From the NCBI RefSeq assembly GCF_042477335.2, contig NC_091248.1, positions 121,976,501 through 122,040,500 on the forward strand: a DNA stretch of 64,000 nucleotides, in the 5' to 3' direction. A program made the position numbers and the translations under genes. The notes under the pieces are model-generated. The model saw only the letters and a program-made list of their open reading frames with translations, did no database searches and was not told the DNA's origin. Position 1 is the stretch's first letter; the number at the start of each line of letters is the position of its first letter. Positions 1 to 9,790 of this stretch are shown here, piece by piece. Source of the stretch: Ovis canadensis (taxonomy: Eukaryota; Chordata; Mammalia; Artiodactyla; Bovidae).

Positions 1-399
1 GAAATTCGCTCTGTCCTCAAATTGGCCTGTGGTGACATCTGGATCAATGAAATGTTCCTCTTTGCTGATGGCGTTCTTATCTTAGTTGGGCCTCTTGCCC
101 TGATGTTGGTCTCCTATATGCGTATTCTCTGGGCCATCCTGAAGATCCGGTCAAAGGAGGGCCGCAAGAAAGCCTTCTCCACCTGCTCCTCCCACCTCTG
201 TGTGGTTGGGTTCTACTTTGGCTTAGCCATGATCGTTTACATGGTTCCCGACAACAGTCAACGAGAAGAACATCTGAAGATCCTTTTCCTGTTTTACACT
301 CTTTTCAACCCATTGCTGAACCCTCTTATCTACAGTGTACGGAATGCTCAAGTGAAGGCTGCCTTCCACAGAGTATTGCAGAAAAAGAGGACAGTGTGA
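1..399 (+). CDS. Olfactory receptor, subfamily 2A, 3' part (cut by window edge)
   Basis: This is the C-terminal 132 residues of an odorant-binding class A GPCR of the OR2A type, expected in the cilia membrane of olfactory neurons signalling through Golf. Reading frame 1 is open from the first base to the TGA at 397-399 and corresponds to residues 179-310 of the intact gene at 22990. Visible family marks are the end of extracellular loop 2 with its last cysteine (LKLACGD), TM5, the TM6 signature KAFSTCSSHL, and the TM7 signature PLLNPLIYS followed by a short basic tail. The ATG at 22 is internal, not the start; the true start lies outside the window. By hand it differs from the 22990 gene at about 11 of 399 bases, giving six residue changes. 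No stop or frameshift is seen, so it is probably functional if its 5' half is intact. Confidence 0.93.
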   Translation, partial: EIRSVLKLACGDIWINEMFLFADGVLILVGPLALMLVSYMRILWAILKIRSKEGRKKAFSTCSSHLCVVGFYFGLAMIVYMVPDNSQREEHLKILFLFYTLFNPLLNPLIYSVRNAQVKAAFHRVLQKKRTV

Positions 400-910
400 A
401 GGAGGGCCCAGTTTTGGTTCAGTGCATTCTTTTCCCTTCAGAGATGTGATTGCTGGTGCAAAATTCCTCAGAAAGAGACATGATTTAATGAAGTGCATTA
501 ACATCAGCATGATGGAAGAATAGGAATCCCTAAGCCTCCATTCCTCCATGGAGACAAGAACATATAGACACAATTTCCCTTGTGAAAACACTGGAAGTCA
601 GATAGTAGGTGGCAGCACCCCAGAAAAGCACAATGCCAAGAAGAAATTCAGTAAGCATTCAGGCAAGTTTATGCTGCTTCACCCTCCATACCTACTTTCC
701 TTTCCTGGCAGGGTGTCAGTATCAGGAGAATATCTCCAACTCCCAATACTCCCTCAAAGGGGAAAGATAAGAATGGATCACGCAGACTATTTTTGAGTTT
801 TCACGGAATGGCTTGAGGATTTGTTAGTTGTCTTGCCTGACTCAGAGCATCGATGGGAATGCCAGCATGGACTCCTGATTGGGATCTCTAAGATGAAAAG
901 CACCAAGCTT
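400..910. repeat. Duplicated 3' flank of the OR2A genes (copy 1)
   Basis: No gene is seen here. The stretch directly after the stop codon is nearly identical to 23923-24480 and more distantly similar to 44589-45150, so it belongs to the tandem duplication unit rather than to a dispersed repeat. Copy 1 lacks about 12 bases (around 457) present in copy 2. It probably carries the 3' UTR; no convincing AATAAA close to the stop was found. Confidence 0.7.
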
Positions 911-2510
911 TCTACAGCTGAATAGGGATATTTTCACACTTCTCATAAATCTGCACTGGTATCTCATTCTTGTTTTCAAATGAAATTCCTTGATGACATG
1001 TAATGTTGAGTTTTTTAGCAGTTGTTTCCTTGCTATCTGTATATCTTCCTTGGTGAGATGTCTCTTTACATCTTTTCCCCATTGTTATGTAACAAACTTC
1101 ACTTTTTAGTGCAATTTCAGAGTCACTGCAAAATTGAGTGGAAGTTGCAGACACCCTGCATAGCACTCTGCTTCCGTACATGATAACCTCCCCTGTTATC
1201 AATATCCCCCTTCAGAGCGGCATATTTGTTATTCACACACCTATATTAACACATCATTATCACCCAAAGTCCATAATGTACATTTGAACTCACTCATGGT
1301 ATTGTACATTCTGTGTGTTGGCATGGGTGTATACGTATGTACATCCACCATTATATTATCATACACAGTATTTTCACTGCCCTAAACGATTACCTCTTCC
1401 TTCCTCCCTTCTTGCAAATCTCTGGCAACTACTTATCTCTTAATTCCCTCCAGAAAAAAAGAAAAAAAGGTAGCCACTCAATCATGTTCTACTCTTTGTG
1501 ACCCCATGGACTGTAGCCCACCAGGCTCCTCTGTGCATGGAATTCTCCAGGCAAGAATGCTTGAATAGGTAGCCATTCCCTTCTCTAGGGGATCTTCCCA
1601 GCCTAAGTATCAAACCTGGGTCTCCTGCATTGCAAGCAGATTCTTTACCATCTGAGACATCAGAGAAGCCCAATTCCCTCCATAGTTTTGGCTTTCCCAA
1701 ATATCATATGGTAGGAAAAATATGTAACTTTTTTCATATTGGTTCCTTTCACTCAGCTGTATGCATCTGTTTCCTCTGTCTTTATTTTTGCTTGATAGTT
1801 CATTTCATTTTCATGCAGAATATATTTCCATTGTCTGAATGCACCATATTTTATTTATCCATTTACCTACCAAACAACATCTTGATTACTTCCAGATTTA
1901 AGCAATTATGAATAAAGTTACTTTAAACATCTCTGTGCAGGTTTTTGTGTTGACATAAATTTCAAATCCTTTGGATAAATACCAGGCAGTGCAATTGGTA
2001 GATCCTGTTGTTAAGAGGATGCTTGGTTTTTTGAGAAAATATAAAAATTTCAAAGTGACTATATGATTTTCTTGAATGAAAATGAATTTTCTTCAGCAAT
2101 ATATGAAAGTTCCTGTTGATTTGCACACTAGTCATCGTTTGGTGCCGTCAATTTTCTGGATTTTAGCCATTCTACTCAGTGTATAATAATATTTCATTGT
2201 TTCAATTTGTATTTTCCTGATGACAGAGATATGGAGTATCTTTTCATCTGTTATTTACCATCTGTCTGTCTGTCTTTGAATAGATGTCTGTTAGGAGTTT
2301 TGGCTCATTTTTAAATACAGTTGCTTGTTTTCTTACTGTTTTAAGAGTTCTTTGTATATTTCAGAATCAAATTATTGTTCCTATATGTACAAAGATTTTC
2401 CTCCATTCTACAGCTTGAGATTTTATATTCTTACCAGTGTCTTTCACAGAGCAAGAATTTGTCTTTTGATCACTATTTGTTTCTATTATCAATTTTTAAC
2501 TGATGTATAA
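911..2510 (-). mobile_element. Old L1 LINE 3' portion, antisense
   Basis: Reads as the reverse complement of an old mammalian L1 3' UTR and ORF2 end. Recognisable pieces are the stretch around 1905-1965, which pairs with the 'gcaattatgaataaag...aacatctctgtgcagg' type end, and the downstream tract resembling ORF2 C-terminal sequence. The same L1 lies at 24485-25780 after the second receptor, so it was part of the unit before duplication. It is interrupted by a Bov-tA SINE at 1453-1671 and abutted at about 2511 by another L1 end. Heavily mutated, no coding capacity. Confidence 0.65.
1453..1671 (-). mobile_element. Bov-tA SINE with 11-bp target duplication
   Basis: tRNA-Glu-linked ruminant SINE in reverse orientation: the right end reads 'gagaagccc', the complement of the usual 'gggcttctc' head. 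The tail side at the left is a simple A/G run. It is flanked by the direct repeat AATTCCCTCCA (1442-1452 and 1672-1682). The paralogous position near 25148 in the second unit carries no SINE. Confidence 0.9.
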
Positions 2511-4290
2511 TTTATTTATGATGTGTTTCTGCTGTATAGCAAAGTGATTCAGTTATGCATATGTATATATATGTACATTCTTTTTTCTATCTTTTCCATT
2601 ATGGTTTTTCATGCAATATTGAATATAGTTCCCTGTGCTATACAGTAAGACCTTGTTGCTTATCCATTCTATATATAATAGTTTTCAACTGCTAACCCCT
2701 AAATCCCACTTCATCCTTCCCCCATCCTTCTTCCCCTTGGCAACCATAAATCTTTTCTCTATGTCTGAGAGTCTGTTTCTCTTTTATAGTTTGTTTCATC
2801 TGTGCCCTGTTTTAGATTCCACATATAAGTGAGACTGTATTGTATTTGTTTTTCTCTTTCTGACTTACTTCACTTAGTATGATAATCTCCAAGTCCATCT
2901 GTGTTGTTGCAAATGGCATTATTTCATTCTATTTATTGCTGCATATTACTTTGCCAGCAAAGGTCCGTCTAGTCAAGGCTATGGTTTTTCCTGTGGTCAT
3001 GTATGGATGTGAGAGTTGGACTGTGAAGAAGGCTGAGCACTGAAGAATTGATGCTTTTGAACTGTTGAACTGTGGTGTTGGAGAAGACTCTTGAGAGTCC
3101 CTTGGACTGCAAGGAGATCCAACCAGTCCATTCTGAAGGAGATCAGCCCTGGGATTTTTTTTTGAGGGAATGATGCTGGGACTGAAACCCCAGTACTTTG
3201 GCCACCTCATGTGAAGAGTTGACTCATTGGAAAAGACTCTGATGCTGGGAGGGGTTGGGGGCAGGAGGAGAAGGGGACGACCGAGGATGAGATGGCTGGA
3301 TGGCATCACTGACTCGATGTACCTGAGTTTGGGTGAACTCCGGGAGATGGTGATGGACAGGGAGGCCTGGCGTGCTGCGGTTCGCGGGGTCGCACAGAGT
3401 CAGCCACGACTGAGCGCCTGAACTGAACTGAACTCATGCTGGAAAAGATTGAGGGCAGGAGGTGAAGGGTATGACAGAGGATGAGATGGTTTGGATGGCA
3501 TCACCGATTCAATGGACTGGGTTTGGGTGGACTCCGGGAGTTGGTGGTGGACAGGGAGGCCTGGCGTGCTGTGGTTCGCGGGGTCGCACAGAGTCGGCCA
3601 CGACTGCGCGCCTGACCTGCCTGATACCGTTGTCTGTGCGTGCTGCATCTTCTTTATCCACTTATCTGTCAACGGACTTAGGTTGTTCCCATGTCCTGGC
3701 TGTTTTGAGTGGTGCTATTATGAAAATAGGAGTGTGTGGATTTTTTAAATTATTATTTTGTCCAGATACATTGCCAGGAGTGGAATTGCAGGATCAGATG
3801 ACGCTTCTGTTGTTAGTTTTCTGAGGAGTTTCCGTGCTGTTTTCCACAGGGCCGGACTAACTTACATTCTCACCAACACTGTAGCAGCATTCCCTTTTCT
3901 CCATACCCCCTCGAGCATTTGTTATTTGTAGACTTTTCAATGATAGCCCTTCCGCCTGGTGTGAGGTGGTTCCTCACTGCGGTTTGATTTGCATTTCTCC
4001 AGTAATCAGCAATATTGAGCACGTTTTTGTGTGTCCATTGGCCATCTGTATGTATTCTTTAGAGAAATGTGCATATAGGTCTTCTTCCCATTTCTTCATT
4101 GCTTTATAAAAAAATTCATATTGAATTGTATGAGTTGTTTTTCCATTTTGGATATGAAACCCTTATAGTCATATCAGCTATAAATATTTTCTTCCACTCC
4201 ATATCTCTACATATTGGAACAGTTTTCAAATTTAATTAAATGCACCATATTAATTTTTTATGATGAAGAGCTTTTGACTTTCAGTTTAGG
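2511..4290 (-). mobile_element. L1 LINE 3' end, antisense, split by BovB
   Basis: Reverse complement of a cetartiodactyl L1 3' UTR followed by the ORF2 C-terminal end. Diagnostic pieces are the 'gcaaagtgattcagttat' and 'ttccctgtgctatacagta' tracts (2540-2650), and later the 'catcttctttatccac' and 'tccagtaatcagcaat' type tracts. The BovB insertion at 2950-3627 splits it. No open frame survives. Confidence 0.75.
2950..3627 (+). mobile_element. BovB LINE 3' end with tandemly doubled 3' domain
   Basis: A 5'-truncated BovB in sense orientation, inserted in an antisense L1. It starts in the region encoding the end of the reverse-transcriptase ORF ('gtatggatgtgagagttgga') and runs to the characteristic 'ctgaactgaactgaact' tail at 3418-3434. 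It is then followed at once by a second copy of the last ~190 bases (3240-3434 repeated as 3435-3627), ending in a degenerated tail. Flanking L1 resumes at once on both sides. No unambiguous target duplication is seen. Confidence 0.8.
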
Positions 4291-5150
4291 GTTGTCATTT
4301 TGTGTTTAGGAGGAAAGAGGAGTGAATAGCTGTGTATCTCTGTGGTTCACCCTGAAGCAAGGCTTAACATTGAATGTTTAAAACAGTAATTCCAAGAGCA
4401 AGGCCACAAATAACTCATCTACTGTAAAGTGCAGAATAATGGTAGACTGCAGGATACTCTTATATCACTTATTAACTTACACAATATTAGTAGTTAAATC
4501 TATATCTGGAAACAAAGAAAAGGTGAATTGATGTTTACTGAAAGGAAATTTCTGAGTCTAAATTTTCCTATGCATATGTGCATGCTAAGTCACTTCAGCC
4601 ATGTCTGACTCTTTGCAACCCCATGGACCATAGCCCACCAGGCTCCTCTGTCCATGGGATTCTCTTGACAAGAATACTGGAGTGGGTTGCTGTGCCATCC
4701 TCCATGGGATCTTCCTGACCTAGGGATCGAACCTGGGTCTCTTAAGTCTCCTGCATTGGCAGGCAGGCTCTTTACTACTGTCTCCATCCGGGAAGCCATA
4801 TATTTGCTGGGAATTAAATCCAAATGAGAATTATTAGGTGGGCCAAATTTCAAGGAACCAAAGTGGGCAAAAAATAAAACCAAACAAAATTAAGTGTTCA
4901 TTGCCTGGAAGGAAACACTAAATGAAGCAAACTTTTTTCCATCTAAAAGAAATGATAATGGGTATAAATATTTTCTCTCATTTTTTAGAATATTTTATTT
5001 TTGATTTTTAGAAGTGTGACTATAATATGTCCAAATGACATTTTAGTTCCACTTACCCTGCCTGTGATTTGCAGAGCTTTTTCTATTCGTGAAAAATAAC
5101 TTTTATTGTGCTGGGAAATACTCTGAAATAATTTCCTCAAATTTAGGTTT
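4291..5150. other. Non-coding stretch, only a SINE recognised
   Basis: Apart from the Bov-tA at 4577-4797 nothing was recognised: no gene, no clear repeat family, AT-rich sequence with stops in all frames. Confidence 0.5.
4577..4797 (-). mobile_element. Bov-tA SINE
   Basis: Complete ruminant SINE in reverse orientation, from 'gcatgctaagtcacttcag' on the left to 'catccgggaagcc' on the right. It carries the internal hallmark 'ggatcgaacctgggtctc', the complement of the tRNA B-box region. An extra 9 bases duplicate 'gtctctt' near 4740. Target duplication not clear. Confidence 0.85.
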
Positions 5151-5957
5151 GGCTCCATTGTATTTTTTAACTTTATTTTTTCCAGTTTTATTGTGATATA
5201 ATTGACATATAGCAGTGTTTAAATTTAAGGTATAAAGCCTAATGATTTGACTTTCATATATGTGATTTTATCGCAAGTTTAGTAAACATTTAGCATTTCA
5301 TATAGACACAAAATTATAAAAAGAGATTTTTTTTCTAGTGATGGAAACTCTTAGCATTTACTCCCTTTAAAACTTTCAAATTTAATATATAACAATGGTG
5401 AAAATATTTATTCTGCTGTACATCATATCCCTGGTACTTATTAATCTTATAAGTGGAAGTTTATAACTCTTGACTGCCATCATCCAGTTTCTCTAGTCTC
5501 ATCCCACTGTATCTGATAACCAGAACCTGATCTCCTTTTCTTTGAGTCTGTTTGTTTGTTTGTTTTATATAATCGACCAATAACACTATGTTAGTTCCTG
5601 CTATACAACATGGATATTCCTATACATCTCAAATTGATTGCCATGATAAGTCCAGTTAAAAGTTATCACTATAATACTATATTACGTAGGTATTAACTAT
5701 AAATCCCTCACTGTTCATTTCATACTCCAGCTCACTTATTTTCCAATTGGAAGTCTGCACTTCCTAATTTCCTTCACCTATTTCTTTTCTGCTCTTCCCC
5801 CTTTCCCCCTCTAGCAACCTCCTGTTTGTTCCCTGTATCTGTATCTCTATTTCTGTTTTGTTATATGTTTGTTCATTTTTGATTCCACATATAGGTAAAA
5901 TCATGACTCTTTGTCCTTCTCTGTCGGACTTATTTCACTAAGCTTAATAACACTGGG
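5151..5957 (-). mobile_element. L1 LINE 3' UTR fragment, antisense
   Basis: Contains the reverse complement of an old L1 3' UTR ('ttattgtgatataattgaca' near 5190, 'gattccacatataggt' near 5881, 'ggacttatttcact' near 5927). The join to the BovB at about 5957 shares the short word 'catcca', which fits a recombination or deletion junction rather than a clean insertion. Confidence 0.65.
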
Positions 5958-6484
5958 TTCATCCAACCATCTCATCCTCTGTCATCCCCTTCTCCTCCCA
6001 CCTTCAATCTTTCCCAGCATGAGGGTCTTTTCAAATGAGTCAGCTCTTTGCATCAGATCACCAAAGTATTGAAGTTTCAGCTTCAACATCAGTCCTCCCA
6101 ATGAACACTCAGGACTGATCTCCTTTAGGATGGACTGGTTGGATCTCCTTGCTGTCCGAGGGACTCTCAAGAGTCTTCTCAAACACCACAGTTTAAAACA
6201 TCAGTTCTTTGGTGCTCAGTTTTCTTTATGATCTAACTCTTGCATCCATACACAACTACTGGAAAAACCATAGCCTTGACTAGATGGATATTTGTTGGCA
6301 AAGTAATCTCTCTGCTTTTTAATATGCTGTCTAGGCTGGTCATAAATTTCCTACCAAGGAGAAAGCATCTTTTAATTTCATGGCTGCAATCACCATCTGC
6401 AGTGATTTTGGAGCCCCCAAAAATAAAGTCTATGACTGTTTCCCATCTATTTGCCATGAAGTGATGGGACCAGATGCCATGATC

Positions 6485-7452
6485 TTAGTTTTCTTGAATG
6501 TTGAGCTTTAAGCCAGTTTTTTCACTCTCCTCTTTCACTTTCATCAAGAGACTTTTAATTTCCTCTTCACTTTCTGCCATAAGGATGGTGTCAACTGCAT
6601 ATCTGAGGTTACTGATATTTCTCCCGGCAATCTTCATTCCAGCTTGTACATCTTCCAGCCCCGCGTTTCTCATGATGTACTCTGCATATAAGTTAAATAA
6701 GCAGGGTGACAATATACAGCCTTGACGTCCTCCTTTTCCTATTTGGAACCAGTCTGTTGTTCCATGTCCAGTTCTAACTGTTGCTTCCTGACCTGTATAC
6801 AGGTTTCTCAAGAGGCAGGTCAGGTGGTCTGGTATTCCCAACTCTCTCAGAATTTTCCAAAGTTTACTGTGATCCACACAGTCAAAGGCTTTGGCATAGT
6901 CAATAAAGCAGAAATAGATGTTTTTCTGGAACTCTCTAGCTTTTTCGATGATCCAGTGGATGTTGGCAATTTGATCTCTGGTTCCTCTGCCTTTTCTAAA
7001 ACCAGCTTGAACATCTGGAAGTTCACGTATTGCTGAAACCTGGCTTGGAGAATTTTGAGCATTACTTTACTAGTGTGTGAGATGAGTGCAATTGTGGAGT
7101 AGTTTGAGCATTCTTTGGCACTGCCTTTATTTGGAATTAGAATGAAAACTGACCTTTTCCAGTCCTGTGGCCACTGCTGAATTTTCCAAATTTGCTGGCC
7201 TATTGTGTGCAGCATTTTCACAGCATCATCTGTTAGGATTTGAAATAGCTCTACTGGAATTCCAATACCTCCACTAGCTTTGTTAGTAGTGATGCTTTTT
7301 AAGGCCCACTTGACTTCACATCCCAGGATGTCTGGCTCTACATGAGCGATCACACTATCGTGATTATCTTGGTTGTGAAGCTCTTTTTTGTACAGTTCTT
7401 CTGTGTATTCTTGCCACCTCTTCTTAATATCTTCTGCTTCTGTTAGGTCCAT
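6485..7452 (-). pseudogene. BovB reverse transcriptase remnant
   Basis: Two overlapping open pieces (7452-6847 and 6877-6485) cover most of the RT palm and fingers of a BovB ORF. Recognisable motifs include the FQIGKGGRQGCILSP stretch (RT motif B region) and the catalytic box, where the usual YADD has become YAVD. The frame breaks between the two pieces near 6847-6877. A functional element would need a continuous ORF with the endonuclease to the right (7797-8640), which is separated by further stops and shifts. No cellular role. Confidence 0.85.
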
Positions 7453-7796
7453 ACCATTTCTAACCTTTATCTAGTCCATCTTTGCATGAAATGTTCCCTT
7501 GGTATCTCTAATTTTCTTCAAAACATGTCTAGTCTTTTGCATTCTGTTGTTTTCCTCTATTTCTTCGCATTGATCGCTGAGGAAGGCTTTCTTCTCTCTC
7601 CTTGCTGTTCTTTGGAACTCTGCATTCAGATGCCTATATCTTTCCTTTTCTCCTTTCCCTTTCACTTCTCTTCCGTTTGCAGCTATTTTTAAGGCCTCCC
7701 CAGGCAGCCATTTTGCTTTTCTGCATTTTTTTCCCCCTTGGGGATGGTCTTGATCCTGTCTCCTGAACAATGTCACAAACTTCTACCCATAGTTCA

Positions 7797-8640
7797 TCAG
7801 GCACTGTCTATCAGATCTAGTCCCTTAAATCTATTTCTCACTTCCACTGTATAATCATAAGGGATTTGATTTAGGTCATACCTGAATGGTCTAGTGGTTT
7901 TCCCTACTATCTTCAATTTAAGTCTAAATTTGGCAATAAGGAGTTCATGATCTGAGCCACAGTCAGCTCCTGGTCTTGTTTTTGCTGACTGTATAGAGCT
8001 TCTCCATCTTTGGCTGCAAAGAATATAATCAATCTGATTTCGGTGTTGACCATCTGGTGATCTCCATGTGTAGAGTCTTGTCTTGTGTTGTTTGAAGAGG
8101 CTGTTTGCTATGACCAGTGAATTTTCTTGACAAAATTCTATTAGCTTTTGCCCTGCTTCATTCTGTAGGCCTTCATTCTTTAAGGCCAAATTTGCCTGTT
8201 ACTCCAGGTATTTCTTGGCTTCCTACTTTTCCATTCCAGTCCCTTATTATGAAAAGGACATCTTTTTTGGGTGTTAGTTTTAAAAGGTCTTGTAGGTCTG
8301 CTTCTCCAGCATTACTGGTTGGGGCATAGACTTGGATTACTGTGATACTGAATGATTTGCCTTGGAAATGAGCAGAGATCATTCTGTCATTTTTGAGATT
8401 GTATCCAAGTACTGCATTTCAGACTCTTTTGTTTACCATAATGGCTTCTCCATTTCTTCTAATGGATTCTTACCCACAGTAGTAGATATAATGGTCATCT
8501 GAGTTAAATTCACCCATTCCAGTCCATTTTAGTTCACTGATTCCTAGAATGTCGATGTTCATTCTTGCCATCTCCTCTTTGACCACTTCCTATTTTCCTT
8601 GATTCATGGACCTGACATTCCAGGTTCCTATGCAATATTG
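7797..8640 (-). pseudogene. BovB apurinic-type endonuclease remnant
   Basis: Broken pieces of the N-terminal APE-like endonuclease of BovB: VIQVYAPTSNAGEA and RDWNGKVGSQE (the glycine of the usual GDWN motif is arginine) in the 8382-8173 frame, then QIDYILCSQRW and GSDHELL in the 8189-7797 frame. The last contains the catalytic Asp-His pair. The frame shifts near 8173-8189. Nicks target DNA in active elements; dead here. Confidence 0.85.
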
Positions 8641-8983
8641 CTCTTTAAAGCATTGGACCTTGCTTCTATCACCAGTCACATCCACAACTGGGGATTGTTT
8701 TTGCTTTGGCTCCCTCCCTTCATTCTTTCTGGAGTTATTTCTCCACTCATCTCCTGTATCATATTGGGCACCTACTGACCTGGGGAGTCCCTCTTTCAGT
8801 ATCCTATCATTTTGCCTTTTCATACTGTTCATGGGGTTCTCCAGGCAAGAATACTGAAGTGGTTTGCCATTCCCTTCTCCAGTGGACCACATTCTGTCAG
8901 ACCTCTCCACCATGACCCTCCCGTCTTGGGTGTCTCCACACAGCATGGCTTAGTTTCATTGAGTTAGGCAAGGCTGGGGTCCA

Positions 8984-9093
8984 TGTGATTAGATTGACTA
9001 GTTTTCTGTGATTATGGTTTCAGTGTGTCTGAGAGGCATCAGAGGCAGACACACTGAAACCATAATCACAGAAAACTAGTCAATCTAATCACA
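8984..9093. repeat. 48-bp perfect inverted repeat, 14-nt spacer
   Basis: The left arm 8984-9031 is the exact reverse complement of 9046-9093, with spacer 9032-9045. The left arm is ordinary BovB sequence (the same words occur at 58197-58243). The right arm is the same segment inverted and joined to other BovB 5' sequence. Confidence 0.95.
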
Positions 9094-9790
9094 CAGACCA
9101 CAGCCCTGCTATTTACCTGGGGCCAAACTATGGTGGAGGTAATGAAGCTAATGGTGACTTCCTCCAAAGGGTCCCATGCATGTACTGCTACACTCATCAC
9201 CCCCAACCCTACAGCAGGCCACCACCAACCCACGTCTCCTCTGGAGACTCCTGGACACTCACAGGCAAGTATGGGTCCATCTCCCATGGGGTGACTGCTC
9301 CCTCCTTCTGGGTCCTGGTGCACAAGGTTCTGTTTATGCCCTCCAAGCATCTTTTTCCCAGTCCTGTTTAAGTTCTGGTAGCTTTATGTTGGGTTTAATG
9401 GCGACCTCCTCCAAGAGGGCTTATGCTATACCCAAATCTGCTGCACCCAGAGCCCCTGTCCCTGTGGCAGTCCACTGCTGACCCGCACCTCCACAGGAGA
9501 CACTCAAACACAGTTCTGTCTCAGTCTCTGTGGAATCCCTGGGCCCTGGCGCACACAAGGTTGGTTTGAGCCCTCTTAGCGTCTCTGGCGGGAAGGGGGT
9601 TTGATTCTAAACATCAATTCACCCCTCCTACCGTCTTGCTGGGGCTTCTCCTTTGCCCTTGGATGCCGGGTATCTCTTCACTGTCACTCCAGCGCCTACC
9701 ATCTTACTGGGGTTTCTCTGACCTTGGACGTGGGGTATCTCCTCAAGGCCAGTGCAGCAAAGCACAGCCACTGCTCCTGACCTTGGATGT

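Larger units (their letters stand above)
5957..9790 (-). mobile_element. Long BovB LINE, 3' tip missing, 5' region rearranged
   Basis: RTE-type LINE running right to left. Its 3' tip (the 'gactgaactgaactga' end and about 110 bases before it) is absent. Moving right it contains the reverse-transcriptase region (6230-7450), the endonuclease region (7790-8390 and further to about 8640), and a GC-richer 5' region (8640-9790). The RT catalytic motif, normally YADD, reads YAVD (in the 6485-6877 frame), and many frame breaks are present, so the element is dead. The 5' region contains a 48-bp perfect inverted repeat (8984-9093). Confidence 0.88.

Noticed and set aside
22-24. ATG at 22 as the start of a 125-residue protein
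   Set aside because: The frame is open from base 1 and aligns with residues 179-310 of the intact receptor, so this Met is internal.
1453-1671. tRNA gene in the SINE heads (here and in other Bov-tA copies)
   Set aside because: The tRNA-Glu-related part lacks a complete cloverleaf and is fused to the BovA body; these are SINEs, not tRNA genes.
2937-3648. TGCTGCAT as target duplication of the doubled BovB
   Set aside because: The right-hand copy lies within ordinary L1 sequence beyond the true junction, so the match is probably chance.
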